The notes under the pieces were generated by a model. It ran no database searches. It was not told the DNA's origin and saw only the letters and a program-made list of their open reading frames with translations. Of a DNA stretch of 64,000 nucleotides, positions 56,357-64,000 are shown piece by piece. Position numbers and translations under genes: made by a program. How positions within the stretch are numbered: position 1 is the first letter of the stretch; the number at the start of each line of letters is the position of its first letter. Source of the stretch: Actinomycetes bacterium. Its GTDB lineage: Bacteria; Actinomycetota; Actinomycetes; Actinomycetales; Dermatophilaceae. The DNA is taken from contig JAKOPT010000045.1 in the NCBI GenBank assembly GCA_029778715.1, positions 62,001-126,000 on the forward strand. Reading direction: 5' to 3'.

Positions 56357-57130
56357 TCAGCTGGGCCGGGCCGCGCCCACCTCGGCGGCAATCCCGGTCA
56401 GCACCTCATGGGCCTGCACGAGCGAAGGGCCGTACCAGGTGAGCAGGCGACCGCTGATCAGGTGAGTCAGGGCGCGCCGGAAGGCTTGCGGCCCGTCGTC
56501 GGCCGCGAACACATAGGGCTCGTCGGGCAGCAACACAAGGTCGGCACCGGCACCATCAATCTCCTCGACGGGCACGTGCGGGTAGCGCTCCGCACTGTCG
56601 GCGAAGGCATTGCCCAGCCCGACCCGCCGCAACAGATCGCCGGTGAACGTCGACCGCCCGACCACCATCCACGGGTCGCGCCAGATCGGGACCGCCACCG
56701 TGCCCACCACCGGCGGCACGTCGCCCAGCCACAGTTCCCGGGCCCGCCCCAACCACTGCGGCACCGGGCGACCCAGCGCCTCGGTGAAGAGCCGTTCGAG
56801 CGAGGTCACCGCCTCCGGCACCGTCTCGATGACCGTCACCCACACCCGGGCACCCGAGGCGCGCAGGCGGCATACGTCGACCTGGCGGTTTTCCTCCTTG
56901 TTGACGACGACCAAGTCCGGGCGCAACGCGAGAATCGCCGGCACATCGGGGTTCTTGGTGCCGCGGACCCGGACGACGTCGAGGTCGGGTGGCCAGGTGC
57001 ACCAGTTCGTGGCCCCCACAAGGGTCCCGGTCGCCGCCAACGACTCGGTGAGCGAGGGGACGAGCGACACCACCCGCGCCGGAGGCACCGCCAGGTCGAG
57101 TTCCTCGCCGAGGTCGTCACGCACCCGCAT
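56357..57130 (-). CDS. Helical backbone metal receptor (BtuF/FhuD-like), no signal peptide
   Basis: A 257-residue protein of the periplasmic-binding-protein class III fold: RVVSLVPSLTESLAATG, LVGATNWCTWP, RGTKNPDVPAILALRPDLVV, VNKEENRQVDV, GRSTFTGDLLRRVGLGNAF and LVLLPDEPYVF are typical of cobalamin/siderophore receptors. No signal peptide or lipobox is visible: the chain starts directly MRVRDDLGEELDL, so it is cytosolic, unlike transporter receptors. Such leaderless members exist with unknown roles. No ABC permease or ATPase gene is near. ATG 57130 has a GGAGAG site. A role in phenol catabolism is not suggested. Confidence 0.85.
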   Translation of the reverse strand: MRVRDDLGEELDLAVPPARVVSLVPSLTESLAATGTLVGATNWCTWPPDLDVVRVRGTKNPDVPAILALRPDLVVVNKEENRQVDVCRLRASGARVWVTVIETVPEAVTSLERLFTEALGRPVPQWLGRARELWLGDVPPVVGTVAVPIWRDPWMVVGRSTFTGDLLRRVGLGNAFADSAERYPHVPVEEIDGAGADLVLLPDEPYVFAADDGPQAFRRALTHLISGRLLTWYGPSLVQAHEVLTGIAAEVGAARPS

Positions 57131-57174
57131 CCGCTCTCCTCCGGTCGAGATCGCGCCCGCCGGAAGCGAACGCA

Positions 57175-57235
57175 GTCGAGTGAGGACTTCTTGTCGCCTG
57201 CAGTCCCACGAGGCGACAACAACTCCTCACTCGAC
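57175..57235. repeat. Two-segment hairpin between metal-receptor and phenol hydroxylase reductase genes
   Basis: GTCGAGTGAGGA (57175-57186) pairs with TCCTCACTCGAC (57224-57235), and TTGTCGCCT (57191-57199) with AGGCGACAA (57211-57219), giving a bulged stem. It lies just upstream of the metal-receptor start and beyond the dmpP stop, where a terminator would be expected. Confidence 0.65.
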
Positions 57236-57287
57236 GGTAGCCCGGACCTCGACGGCAGCAGGCGGCGGGCGCCGGCGGCATACCCCT

Positions 57288-57319
57288 GTCAACAATCCAC
57301 CTATTGGTCGATTGTTGAC
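57288..57319. repeat. Dyad repeat family A, copy 5
   Basis: GTCAACAATC...GATTGTTGAC, 41 bases downstream of the dmpP stop. It is flanked on both sides by CGGCATAC octamers (57278 and 57340). Confidence 0.9.
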
Positions 57320-57360
57320 ACCGGAGCGAGCGCCGGCGGCATACCGGATCGGGGCCGCCC

Positions 57361-58458
57361 TTACCGCTTGATGAGCGGCGAGTTCACCCCACCGCTCTTG
57401 TCGCCCTCGTTGAAGAACTCCTCGCGGTAGATGTCGCGCGGGAACAGCCGCTTGGCCATCATCGTCTTCAGGGCCGCCTCGACCATGAGCGGCGGGCCAC
57501 ACAAATAGCCCTTGCACCCCGACAGGCTCGGGTGATCGGCCGCGATGACGTCGGTCACCATGCCATAGGCGTATGCCGCGGGGTCGTCACCGCTCGCCTC
57601 GACCTGTTCCGCCGTCTCCTCCGACAGACACGGACGGTAGGTGAACTGCGGGTACTCCTCCGCGAGCGCGCGGAAGAAGTCGACGTCGTAGAGCCATTCG
57701 CGCGACCGACCGCCCTGGTAGAGGGTCATGTCGCCTTCGTACATCTCGTTCTCGAGGCCGTGGCGCAGCATCGACTTGATCGGTGCGAGCCCGGTGCCGC
57801 CGGCGACCATGATCGTGTGGTTGTCCTCGCCGGTGTGCAGGACGAACCGGCCGTAGGGCCCGGACATGGGGAAGGTGTCCCCGACGGCGAGGTCCTTGAA
57901 CACCCAGCCATCGGTGCCACGCCCACCGGGAACGTTGCGGATGTGGAACTCCAGGGTGCGGCCCTGGGTGGGCGGTGAGCCGATCGACCAGGTGCGGTCG
58001 CACGCCTCCGCCCCGGCCGCGCCCGGGACCGTGAACTTCATGTACTGCCCCGCGTTGAACGCGATGTCCCGGTCCACCTCGACGATCAACCGCACCGTGT
58101 CGCGGGCGATCTCGTCCTTGGCGACCAGGGTGCCGACATAGTCCTGCACGGGGAACATCTCGATGTCCTCGTCGACGTCGATGTCGGCCTCGATCGTCAC
58201 GTCCGAGCGGGGCTTGGCGCAGCAGGTGAGGAGTTTGCCCTCGTCCCGCTCGAAGTCCATGAGCGCGAAACTGCTCGCCTCGCCGTGGTCGACCTCCCCG
58301 TCGGCGATCTCGCACTTGCACGTCGCGCAGGTGCCGTGCGTGCAGGAGTGCGGCAGCCAGACACCCGCGCGCAGGCAGGCGTCGAGGATCGACTGGTCGT
58401 CCCGGCATACCACCTGGCGCCCCAACGGTTCGACGGTGACGATGAAGGACTCGCTCAT
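57361..58458 (-). CDS. dmpP: Phenol hydroxylase reductase component (P5)
   Basis: A 365-residue electron-transfer protein that passes electrons from NADH to the hydroxylase. The N-terminal plant-type [2Fe-2S] ferredoxin domain has Cys39, Cys44, Cys47 and Cys79 (HSCTHGTCATCKC, LLTCC). The FAD domain follows (DRTWSIGSPP with the RxxS-type motif, GPYGRFVL) and the NADH domain (MVAGGTGLAPIKSML, GYLCGPPLMVEA). Length and order match DmpP. ATG 58458 has no strong ribosome site. It is the last gene of the hydroxylase block, 164 bases after dmpO; a family A palindrome follows its stop. Confidence 0.95.
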   Translation of the reverse strand: MSESFIVTVEPLGRQVVCRDDQSILDACLRAGVWLPHSCTHGTCATCKCEIADGEVDHGEASSFALMDFERDEGKLLTCCAKPRSDVTIEADIDVDEDIEMFPVQDYVGTLVAKDEIARDTVRLIVEVDRDIAFNAGQYMKFTVPGAAGAEACDRTWSIGSPPTQGRTLEFHIRNVPGGRGTDGWVFKDLAVGDTFPMSGPYGRFVLHTGEDNHTIMVAGGTGLAPIKSMLRHGLENEMYEGDMTLYQGGRSREWLYDVDFFRALAEEYPQFTYRPCLSEETAEQVEASGDDPAAYAYGMVTDVIAADHPSLSGCKGYLCGPPLMVEAALKTMMAKRLFPRDIYREEFFNEGDKSGGVNSPLIKR

Positions 58459-58622
58459 GGTCTTGGCTTTCGTGGTCTCGACAGTGGACGGAGAAAGGAC
58501 AGGGGAGGTATGCCGGGTGCGCCCGGCACGCGGCATACCTCCGAGGTGGGTGGAGACGAAGGCGAGCGGACCGGTCACGGGCGGGGCACGATCACCGTGC
58601 CCCGCCCGACGATCCGTGGGGA

Positions 58623-59000
58623 TCAGGGACCGGTGAACCCGAGGACCGACTTGTGGGTCAGACCCAGGTCGGCGAGGGTGACGTCCGCGCTCGGGCTGAT
58701 GGGCGTCGAGGCCCGGCCGTTGCCGATGAACCAGGAGAACTGGCCCCAGCCGCCCTCGGCGTTGAAGTCCGGGTCTTCGCTGTGGTAGGGCACGAACACG
58801 CCCTCCCAGAACTCACCGAACGTCATCGCCTGGGGCACGCGGTAGCAGGCCGCCGCGACGAACCACGGGTTGCCCTTCCACCACACGTGGAGGAGCATGT
58901 CGTCGCCGTACAGCGCCTGGGCGGACTTGCTCGGGAAGTTGTACTCCCCGATCGACTTGATCTCGGGACGCTCGATGGTGTCCTGCAACACGGCGCTCAT
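58623..59000 (-). CDS. dmpO: Phenol hydroxylase subunit P4
   Basis: A 125-residue gamma subunit of the hydroxylase oligomer. Characteristic blocks are EYNFPSKSAQALYGDDMLLHVWW, FVAAACYRVPQAMTFGEFW and FNAEGGWGQFSWF, then TLADLGLTHKSVLGF. In the family it stabilises the (LNO)2 hydroxylase dimer. The ATG at 59000 follows the dmpN stop by two bases and has GGGAGG upstream, so the two subunits are co-translated. Confidence 0.95.
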   Translation of the reverse strand: MSAVLQDTIERPEIKSIGEYNFPSKSAQALYGDDMLLHVWWKGNPWFVAAACYRVPQAMTFGEFWEGVFVPYHSEDPDFNAEGGWGQFSWFIGNGRASTPISPSADVTLADLGLTHKSVLGFTGP

Positions 59001-59002
59001 GA

Positions 59003-60532
59003 TCAGTTGCCTCCCGTCTCGTCGGCCATGTCGTGCCACTTCTTCCAGTTCTGGTTGTCCAGGCTGCCGAGGTATTCCCCGCCGTCACCGGGCTTCATGT
59101 GGTACCAGTCGAGCACCCCGGGCAGGTCGGCGGCGCCGCAGTTGCCCTGGTAGATCTGGTGGACCGGCAACCACGCCTGGCGGTACTTCACCGGCTCGTG
59201 GTCGAAGATGTACTGGCATCCGTCGGAGCAGAAGTTGTACCGCTCGCCTTCGAAGATCGACTCGCGCTGGGCCTGGATGAACGGCTCGTCGGCCTCGGTG
59301 AACCCCATGGGGATCTGGCAGACCTGGCACAACTGCGGCAAACCGCGGATGAAGTGCCGACCACCGGCCGCGATGTTCTTCTTCTCCTTCTCCCACAGGG
59401 TGCGGTAGATGGGGAAGGTGTCGGGGTACTGCTCGGTCAGCCAGTCCATGTGCTCGTCGCTCGGCACCGAGGTGGTGAAGGCGGCGGCGTGGCTGAACTG
59501 GTAGAGGATCCAGTACGCCTGGTGCGAGAGGTACTCCTTCTCCTGCATCGCCTTGTCGACGTGCAGCGGCGGGGTGATGCCGTAGTAGGCGAGGTCCTGG
59601 AAGAGCCCGCCGAGCATCTGCTGCTCGAAGTAGAGCTCGAAGGCTTCCTTCCACGACATGACCTTGCGGGGCAGCATGTAGTCGAGCATCTGGGCGACCA
59701 GGGCGGTAACCCGGTAGCCCCGCCAGAACCACTTGTTGATCCAGTGCTGGACGAGGGGGACGTTCTTCTCGTCCTGCTCGAGGAGGAACTTGATCGCCTC
59801 GAGACCGAGCGTCATGTGCCGCGACTCGTCGGACTGCGCCGAGAAGCCGAACGTCATCGTCGGCAGGTCGCCGTTGAAGGACGCGCCGGACATGAAGGGC
59901 ACGAAGAGCAGGTTCGTCAGGAGGTACTCGAAGGAGAACCCGATGGCGATGAGGAACTCGAACGGGCCGGCCGAGAGGGCGTCGTCGAAGAACGACTTGG
60001 GCACCGAGAGGTACCACACCCGGTCGTGCATGTGCAGGTAGGAGTGGAAGCCCGCGTAGTACTTGTTGTAGTTGGACAGGGTGTGGATTTCGGTCTGCGC
60101 GTGCCGGATCTCGTCGAGGCTCTGGCAGAGCGAGGCAAACCGCGGGCCCGGGCCGTTGAGGTGGCGGGCGAGCATCGCGAAGTTGCGGTGCGCCTGGTAC
60201 TCCAGCGGCGAGACACCCTGGAGGAAGAGCTTCATCGCGTTGAGGTAGCTCGCGTCGGTCAGGCTGAGGTGGCCCTGGCTTTGCGCGAAGCCGTCCAACA
60301 CGGCATACAGGCGCTTGTCCTTCTCCGCCTGGTACTTCGTGTAGGCATCCACGGTGAGCCGGAACGGGTCCTCCCACTTGGACCAGTCGTGGATGGTGAT
60401 GCCCTCGAACGAGGTCAGCGGGAACATCTCCTCATCGGAGACGTAACTGGGGTCCCACTCGAGGTCACGAGTGAGGGCGCTGTAGCGCTGCTTCATGGTC
60501 AGCTTGCGTGGCGCCTTGGGGGTGATGGTCAT
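59003..60532 (-). CDS. dmpN: Phenol hydroxylase large (diiron) subunit P3
   Basis: A 509-residue catalytic subunit that oxidises phenol to catechol at a carboxylate-bridged diiron centre. The ligands are visible: Glu111, Glu141 and His144 (DEIRHAQTE), Glu202, Glu236 and His239 (DESRHMTLG). Later features include WRGYRVTALVAQMLDYML and a C-terminal Cys cluster (LCQVC, FCSDGCQY) seen in phenol hydroxylases, which binds zinc. ATG 60532 has AAGGAG upstream. The 168-base gap before it contains two family A palindromes and three octamers, so expression could differ from that of dmpM. It is read with dmpO. Confidence 0.97.
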   Translation of the reverse strand: MTITPKAPRKLTMKQRYSALTRDLEWDPSYVSDEEMFPLTSFEGITIHDWSKWEDPFRLTVDAYTKYQAEKDKRLYAVLDGFAQSQGHLSLTDASYLNAMKLFLQGVSPLEYQAHRNFAMLARHLNGPGPRFASLCQSLDEIRHAQTEIHTLSNYNKYYAGFHSYLHMHDRVWYLSVPKSFFDDALSAGPFEFLIAIGFSFEYLLTNLLFVPFMSGASFNGDLPTMTFGFSAQSDESRHMTLGLEAIKFLLEQDEKNVPLVQHWINKWFWRGYRVTALVAQMLDYMLPRKVMSWKEAFELYFEQQMLGGLFQDLAYYGITPPLHVDKAMQEKEYLSHQAYWILYQFSHAAAFTTSVPSDEHMDWLTEQYPDTFPIYRTLWEKEKKNIAAGGRHFIRGLPQLCQVCQIPMGFTEADEPFIQAQRESIFEGERYNFCSDGCQYIFDHEPVKYRQAWLPVHQIYQGNCGAADLPGVLDWYHMKPGDGGEYLGSLDNQNWKKWHDMADETGGN

Positions 60533-60566
60533 GGGTTGGGTTCTCCTTCAAACGTTGAGTCGAGCC

Positions 60567-60596
60567 GTATGCCGTGCGGCCGTATGCCGTATGCCG
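60567..60596. repeat. Cluster of three copies of the iterated octamer GTATGCCG
   Basis: Copies at 60567-60574, 60582-60589 and 60589-60596 in the dmpM-dmpN gap; the last two overlap by one base. It is the densest cluster of this octamer, which recurs throughout the window in both orientations. Confidence 0.9.
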
Positions 60597-60609
60597 TCCG
60601 GCCGGGTCC

Positions 60610-60704
60610 GTCAACAATCCACCTATTGGTCGGTTGGTGACGGCGATCCGGGCCAGGTGGCCGGTCGGGGCCGTCAACAATCCACCTATTGGTCGGTTGT
60701 TTAC
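60610..60704. repeat. Dyad repeat family A, copies 6 and 7 (direct)
   Basis: Copies 60610-60641 and 60673-60704 are in the same orientation, 63 bases apart, both with CACCTATTGGTC centres and slightly changed right arms (GGTTGGTGAC, GGTTGTTTAC). The second copy supplies the TAA stop codon of dmpM. Confidence 0.9.
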
Positions 60705-60994
60705 GGGCGGTCCCAGGCGATGCGGATCTGGTCGTCGTCCCACTCCTTGATGTGCCCGAAGTAGGAGATGATCGCGAGCTGGAACTCGTGGGTCTCCCAT
60801 TCGCGGCCGAGGCGCTCCTCGACGGTTTCGCGGTTGATCACGAGTTCCCCAGGGGATTGGATGCGGACCATGCCGGGCAGGTAGCGCACCGTGGCCTTGG
60901 GGTTGTCGGCCTCGATCGCTTCGATCACGGGCCGGTTCTGTTCGTTCTCTTGGATGTCGACGCCGACCGGTCGGTCTTCGGCAGAGACAGTCAT
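60701..60994 (-). CDS. dmpM: Phenol hydroxylase activator/coupling protein P2
   Basis: A 97-residue cofactor-free effector of the MmoB/DmpM family. It binds the hydroxylase and tunes the diiron site. Typical stretches are VGVDIQENEQNRPVIEAIE, ATVRYLPGMVRIQSPGELVI and EEWDDDQ-like KEWDDDQIRIAW near the end. ATG 60994 has GGAGA upstream and lies 37 bases after the dmpL stop. The stop codon lies within a family A palindrome, which would place a hairpin directly at the end of the gene, before dmpN. Confidence 0.93.
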   Translation of the reverse strand: MTVSAEDRPVGVDIQENEQNRPVIEAIEADNPKATVRYLPGMVRIQSPGELVINRETVEERLGREWETHEFQLAIISYFGHIKEWDDDQIRIAWDRP

Positions 60995-61031
60995 GATGCT
61001 CAGTTCTCCGTAAGTTGTGCGGACGGGTCGG

Positions 61032-62057
61032 TCAGGAGGCCGGGGTCTCGACGGTGACGCCGAGGGCGGCGAAGGCGGCAACGATCTGCTCGGCAGCGGT
61101 CGCCAACGAGGCGGCGGCACCGGCGTCGACGAGCCCGTCGGCCTTGGCAGCCACCGGCTGCAGCGCGGCCAGCGCGGTCGCCAAGGTGGTGGAGACGATC
61201 GAGCCGAGGAGCGCCTTGTTGGCCTCGCCGAGTTCGGGGTCGGACACCCACGCCTTGTAGAGCGCGTCGAACCAGCGGCGCTGGTCGGTGAACCACTGGG
61301 ACAGGTGCTGGGCCACGAGCGAGTAGGACGCGGCACCGGCGTTGAGAGCGGCGTCGTCGAGCGCGGTGTAGAACAGGCCGTAGATGAGCCGGTCGGTGAC
61401 GTCGCTGGCAACCATCGCCACGCCCCAGTCCTTCTCGACAAGCATCTCTTCGACGTGCTTACGCAGCGGCTGGAAGGCTTCGTCCTCGAGCCAGGTCCGC
61501 TTGGCCAGGTCGAGCGACTCGGCCGTGCCACCACCGAAGGAGATGCCGGCGCGGGAGAGGATCTGGGCGTTGCCGATCCGGTCGAACGCGGCATACGCGA
61601 AGCACTGCGTGATCGACGTGCCCCAGCCGTAGCGGGCCGCGCCGGAGGCGATCATCTGGTTGGCCGCTTCGTAGTGGCGCAACGGGAGAACGACATCCTG
61701 GAACAGGCTCGACCAGGCCGCCGGCAACCGCTGGAACATGCCGCGCTTGTCCAGGTAGGCCAACGTCGCGCCGAACGCCTCATGCAGGTCGGCGCGGGCC
61801 GTCACATAGGGGGCGTAGTAGAACTGGCGGGGGTCGACGAACGAGTAGGCGTCGGTGAGTTTGAGGGCGCTGTAATCCGGGGAGTAGATCTCCTTGCTCG
61901 GATCCCACAGCGGCCGGTAGTGGTAGTTGACCCGAGCCTGCAGGTCGATGGTGCCCTCTTCGTACCGCGAGGCGGGACGGTCGCCGTAGCGGTCGATGAG
62001 GTGCTGGAACGTTTTGCGCTGCGGCTCGATGACCTGAGTGCGCAACTCGAATTGCAC
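61032..62057 (-). CDS. dmpL: Phenol hydroxylase small (beta) subunit P1
   Basis: A 341-residue beta subunit with the diiron-protein helical fold but no iron ligands. Features: QFELRTQVIEPQRKTFQHL at the start, PSRYEEGT-like RPASRYEEGTIDLQ, NYHYRPLWDP, RQFYYAPYVTARADL and DKDWGVAMVASD-like EKDWGVAMVASD. It forms the hydroxylase core with DmpN and DmpO. GTG 62057 has AAAGGAG upstream. Gene order L-M-N-O-P is canonical; the small DmpK assembly protein usual before dmpL is missing, with two other genes in that place. Confidence 0.93.
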   Translation of the reverse strand: MQFELRTQVIEPQRKTFQHLIDRYGDRPASRYEEGTIDLQARVNYHYRPLWDPSKEIYSPDYSALKLTDAYSFVDPRQFYYAPYVTARADLHEAFGATLAYLDKRGMFQRLPAAWSSLFQDVVLPLRHYEAANQMIASGAARYGWGTSITQCFAYAAFDRIGNAQILSRAGISFGGGTAESLDLAKRTWLEDEAFQPLRKHVEEMLVEKDWGVAMVASDVTDRLIYGLFYTALDDAALNAGAASYSLVAQHLSQWFTDQRRWFDALYKAWVSDPELGEANKALLGSIVSTTLATALAALQPVAAKADGLVDAGAAASLATAAEQIVAAFAALGVTVETPAS

Positions 62058-62103
62058 GAGCTTCTCCTTTGCGGGTGCGGGGACGGACGGGGAGGCGCCG
62101 GGC

Positions 62104-62538
62104 TTAGGTGCCCGAGGCCACGAGGAGGCGGACGAGTAGGTCGGGGAGGGCGTCGGGTCCGGTCAACTCCTGGGGGAGGTCGGACTCGAAACCGTCGCCG
62201 ACGAGCCGGCCGTATGCCGTGCCGTCCTCGAAAGTGGTCGAAACCCGAGCCGCCCGGCCGGCATACCCGACGTTGAAGGCGAGCTCGCTGGGAAGGGTCT
62301 CGTCGAACAGGGTGAGGTGGTGGTCGCCGGACTCGTGATGGGAGGCGAGCACGGCATTGGCCTCGCAGACGAGCTGCTCGGCGTAGGCCCGCAAGGCGAC
62401 CTGACGGTCGGCTCCGGTGCCGGTGGCAATCCGTTGGCTGATCCGCGTCTGCGGCATCGGGGCGATCTCGTCGACATCGGCGAGTTCGTCCTCGGTGGCA
62501 CCGACGAGGTCGGCGATGCGGATCATGAAGGGCGTCAT
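62104..62538 (-). CDS. Uncharacterised protein in the phenol hydroxylase operon
   Basis: A 144-residue protein. The N-terminal part has IADLVGATEDELADVDE and PMPQTRISQRIATGTG, the middle VALRAYAEQLVCEANAVLASH, and the end has the short strand-rich ELAFNVGYAGRAARVSTTF and YGRLVGDGFES. No domain is recognised. Its ATG overlaps the stop of the upstream haem-binding-like gene (ATGA) and dmpL follows 47 bases later, so it is clearly part of the operon and occupies the position where dmpK usually lies. It does not look like DmpK (about 90 residues). An assembly or regulatory role is possible but unproven. Confidence 0.7.
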   Translation of the reverse strand: MTPFMIRIADLVGATEDELADVDEIAPMPQTRISQRIATGTGADRQVALRAYAEQLVCEANAVLASHHESGDHHLTLFDETLPSELAFNVGYAGRAARVSTTFEDGTAYGRLVGDGFESDLPQELTGPDALPDLLVRLLVASGT

Positions 62539-62996
62539 CGAGGACTCCTCGGGGTGACGGTGGCCTCGGTCAGGGCCGCGACGAGCGTCTCGACCCCGGC
62601 AGCGGCCACCTCGGTGTCTTGAGCAGCCGACCCGCCCGAGGCCCCGACGGCCCCGACGACCTCGCCGTCGACGACGATGGCCACACCCCCGCCGAAGGCG
62701 GCGATGCCGGGTCGGTTGGCGATGCCGCGCACGACGGCGTCTTCACCGGCGAGCGCGTCGTAGAGCCCGTCGGTCGGGGCGCCGCCGAACCGCACGACCG
62801 TGCGGCACTTGTCCTGGGCGATGAGCCCCGACTCGGCGAACGCCCCGTCCATGCGGGCGAAGGCGATGAGGGTGCCGGCCGCGTCGGTCACGGCGATGTT
62901 GAACCGTCCCTGCAGGTCCTCGGCCTTGGCGAGCGCGCCCTGCAGGGCGACGGTGGCCGCGGCATACGTGAGGTTCCAGGTGGGGCGAAGCAACAC
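62535..62996 (-). CDS. GlcG/HbpS family (DUF336) protein
   Basis: A 153-residue protein of the GlcG/HbpS fold: LAKAEDLQGRFNIAVTDAAG, LIAFARMDGAFAESGLIAQDK, ANRPGIAAFGGGVAIVVDGE and VGAVGASGGSAAQDTEVAAAG are diagnostic. Members bind haem or small ligands and are often encoded next to catabolic operons. There is no export signal. The start is GTG 62996 with GAGGAGG upstream, next to a copy of the octamer (62996-63003). It lies between the catechol dioxygenase and the hypothetical operon gene, all on one strand. A role in sensing or in protecting dioxygenase chemistry is possible. Confidence 0.85.
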   Translation of the reverse strand: MLLRPTWNLTYAAATVALQGALAKAEDLQGRFNIAVTDAAGTLIAFARMDGAFAESGLIAQDKCRTVVRFGGAPTDGLYDALAGEDAVVRGIANRPGIAAFGGGVAIVVDGEVVGAVGASGGSAAQDTEVAAAGVETLVAALTEATVTPRSPR

Positions 62997-63115
62997 GGCA
63001 TACCTCCTCTTCGGTAGTGAGAGACGGATGGGGGTGGATTCACACGGTGTGCGGGCAGCACCTCATGACGGTGCGGGAGTCAGGGGCCACCCGCACCGCC
63101 ACGAGGCAGGTCCGA

Positions 63116-64000
63116 TCAGGTGTAGACGGTGGTGAAGCGCTCGTTGAGTTCGCGGGCGTGGTAGAAGATGCCCTTGGCGATCTGGTCCGGGGTCCACTTC
63201 ACGAGCGGGCGGTCGCGGTAGGCGGGGTAGCCACCGGCGTAGACCTCGTTGCGGTTGCCCGACGGGTCGAAGAAGTAGATCGTCTGGCCGCGGGTGATGC
63301 CGTGGCGGGTCGGGCCGATGTCGATCGGCACGTCGTCCATGGCGAACAGGTCACCGGCGCGCCCGACCTCGGTCCAGTCACCGAGCTTGAAGGCGAAGTG
63401 GTGGAGCTTGCCCTGGGAGTCGCCGGGGGGGCCTTCGAGGACGGCGAGCTGGTGGATCTGGTTGTTCGCGGTCATCCAGGTGGCGATGAAGTGGGCGTCG
63501 TTGTCGTCGAGGTCGGTCTGGACCCGCTCGGTGGGGTAGAAGTCGAAGACCTGGGTGAGGAAGCGCTCCATGCCACGCACGTCCTCGGCGAGGATGAGGG
63601 CGTGGTCGAGGGCCGGGACGCCGACACCGACGAGGTGGCGCGGGAACGCCTCGGGGTTGTGGGTGCCGACCTCGGTGCCGATGAGGGTGGCCTCGTGGTA
63701 GACCTCGAAGAGGTGACCGCTCGGGGTTTCGAAGCGGATGCCGTCACCGATCTCGGGGTTTTCGCCCTTGCTCATCCGCTGCACCGTCGCGCCGGCCGCC
63801 TGGGCGTTGCGCTCGATGTCGTCGATGTCCTCGGACTTCTCGACCTTCCAGCCGAACTTGACCAGGCCGACGCCGCCCTCTTCGAGGACGACCGAGTGGT
63901 GGTCCCACTCGTCCCAGCCCTTGTAGTACACCTTGCCGTCCTGGGTCAGCGTCTCGTAGAGACCCAGGGTGTTGGCGTAGTGGCTCTTGGCTTCGGCCAT
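63116..64000 (-). CDS. dmpB: Catechol 2,3-dioxygenase (5' end outside the window)
   Basis: The last 294 residues of an extradiol ring-cleavage enzyme that opens catechol to 2-hydroxymuconate semialdehyde. It is a two-domain type I enzyme; the Fe(II) ligands lie in the C-terminal domain: His in PALDHALILAED, His in GKLHHFAFKLGD and Glu in FDPSGNRNEVYAGGY. The first visible residues (AEAKSHYANTLGL) match a point about 17 residues into known enzymes, so although the last codon of the window is ATG the gene almost certainly continues beyond base 64000. It is the upstream-most gene of the hydroxylase block. Confidence 0.93.
   Translation of the reverse strand: MAEAKSHYANTLGLYETLTQDGKVYYKGWDEWDHHSVVLEEGGVGLVKFGWKVEKSEDIDDIERNAQAAGATVQRMSKGENPEIGDGIRFETPSGHLFEVYHEATLIGTEVGTHNPEAFPRHLVGVGVPALDHALILAEDVRGMERFLTQVFDFYPTERVQTDLDDNDAHFIATWMTANNQIHQLAVLEGPPGDSQGKLHHFAFKLGDWTEVGRAGDLFAMDDVPIDIGPTRHGITRGQTIYFFDPSGNRNEVYAGGYPAYRDRPLVKWTPDQIAKGIFYHARELNERFTTVYT

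Noticed and set aside
53966-57430. Very long open frame on the plus strand across 53966-57430 (over 1,100 codons)
   Set aside because: It is antisense to the TPR and metal-receptor genes, has Arg/Pro/Gly-rich low-complexity content, and reflects the GC-rich third positions of the genes on the other strand.

Overview
The window is very GC-rich DNA from an actinobacterium. The first half carries the cell-division cluster that usually sits near the actinobacterial origin (rodA/ftsW end, pbpA, pknB, trpG, sortase E, DUF881, crgA, rhomboid, ppiA) and the gyrB-gyrA-DUF3566-tRNA-Ile-DLW39-tRNA-Ala block. Gene content suggests Micrococcales (Intrasporangiaceae/Dermatophilaceae-like), but this is inference only. 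dnaA, dnaN and recF are absent, and gyrB is preceded by about 2.3 kb in which I find no convincing gene.

Layout: 0-13 kb, division and envelope genes followed by an M23 peptidase and a phospholipase D. 12.8-18.7 kb, a sulfide/persulfide locus (persulfide dioxygenase-rhodanese fusion, TauE/SafE permease, rhodanese lipoprotein, sulfide:quinone reductase-like flavoprotein, thioredoxin-rhodanese fusion). Its three promoters each carry the same C-tract/G-tract palindrome. 18.8-23.2 kb, a TetR module, CoA-binding protein, DUF779 plus aldehyde dehydrogenase, and a thioredoxin-like protein. 23.2-25.3 kb, an AbiE-like toxin-antitoxin pair with a degraded duplicate fragment. 25.3-32.1 kb, the tRNA/gyrase block. 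34.4-42.8 kb, a Tat-type secreted protein, a large histidine kinase with response regulator, an M4 protease fused to an emfourin-like domain, and a STAND ATPase. 43.2-64 kb, a phenol catabolic region.

In the phenol region a multicomponent phenol hydroxylase (DmpL, M, N, O, P) and catechol 2,3-dioxygenase convert phenol to 2-hydroxymuconate semialdehyde. The lower meta pathway (dehydrogenase, tautomerase, decarboxylase, hydratase, aldolase, acylating acetaldehyde dehydrogenase) takes it to pyruvate and acetyl-CoA. The upper and lower blocks are separated by two divergent IclR regulators, a type II restriction-modification pair, a TPR protein with tandem repeats and a cytosolic metal-receptor-like protein.

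The strongest unexplained signal is in the DNA itself. The octamer GTATGCCG/CGGCATAC occurs roughly a hundred times by hand count, on both strands, inside and outside genes, and even forces rare ATA and TAT codons. In addition, at least six families of recurring intergenic dyad repeats are spread across the window.
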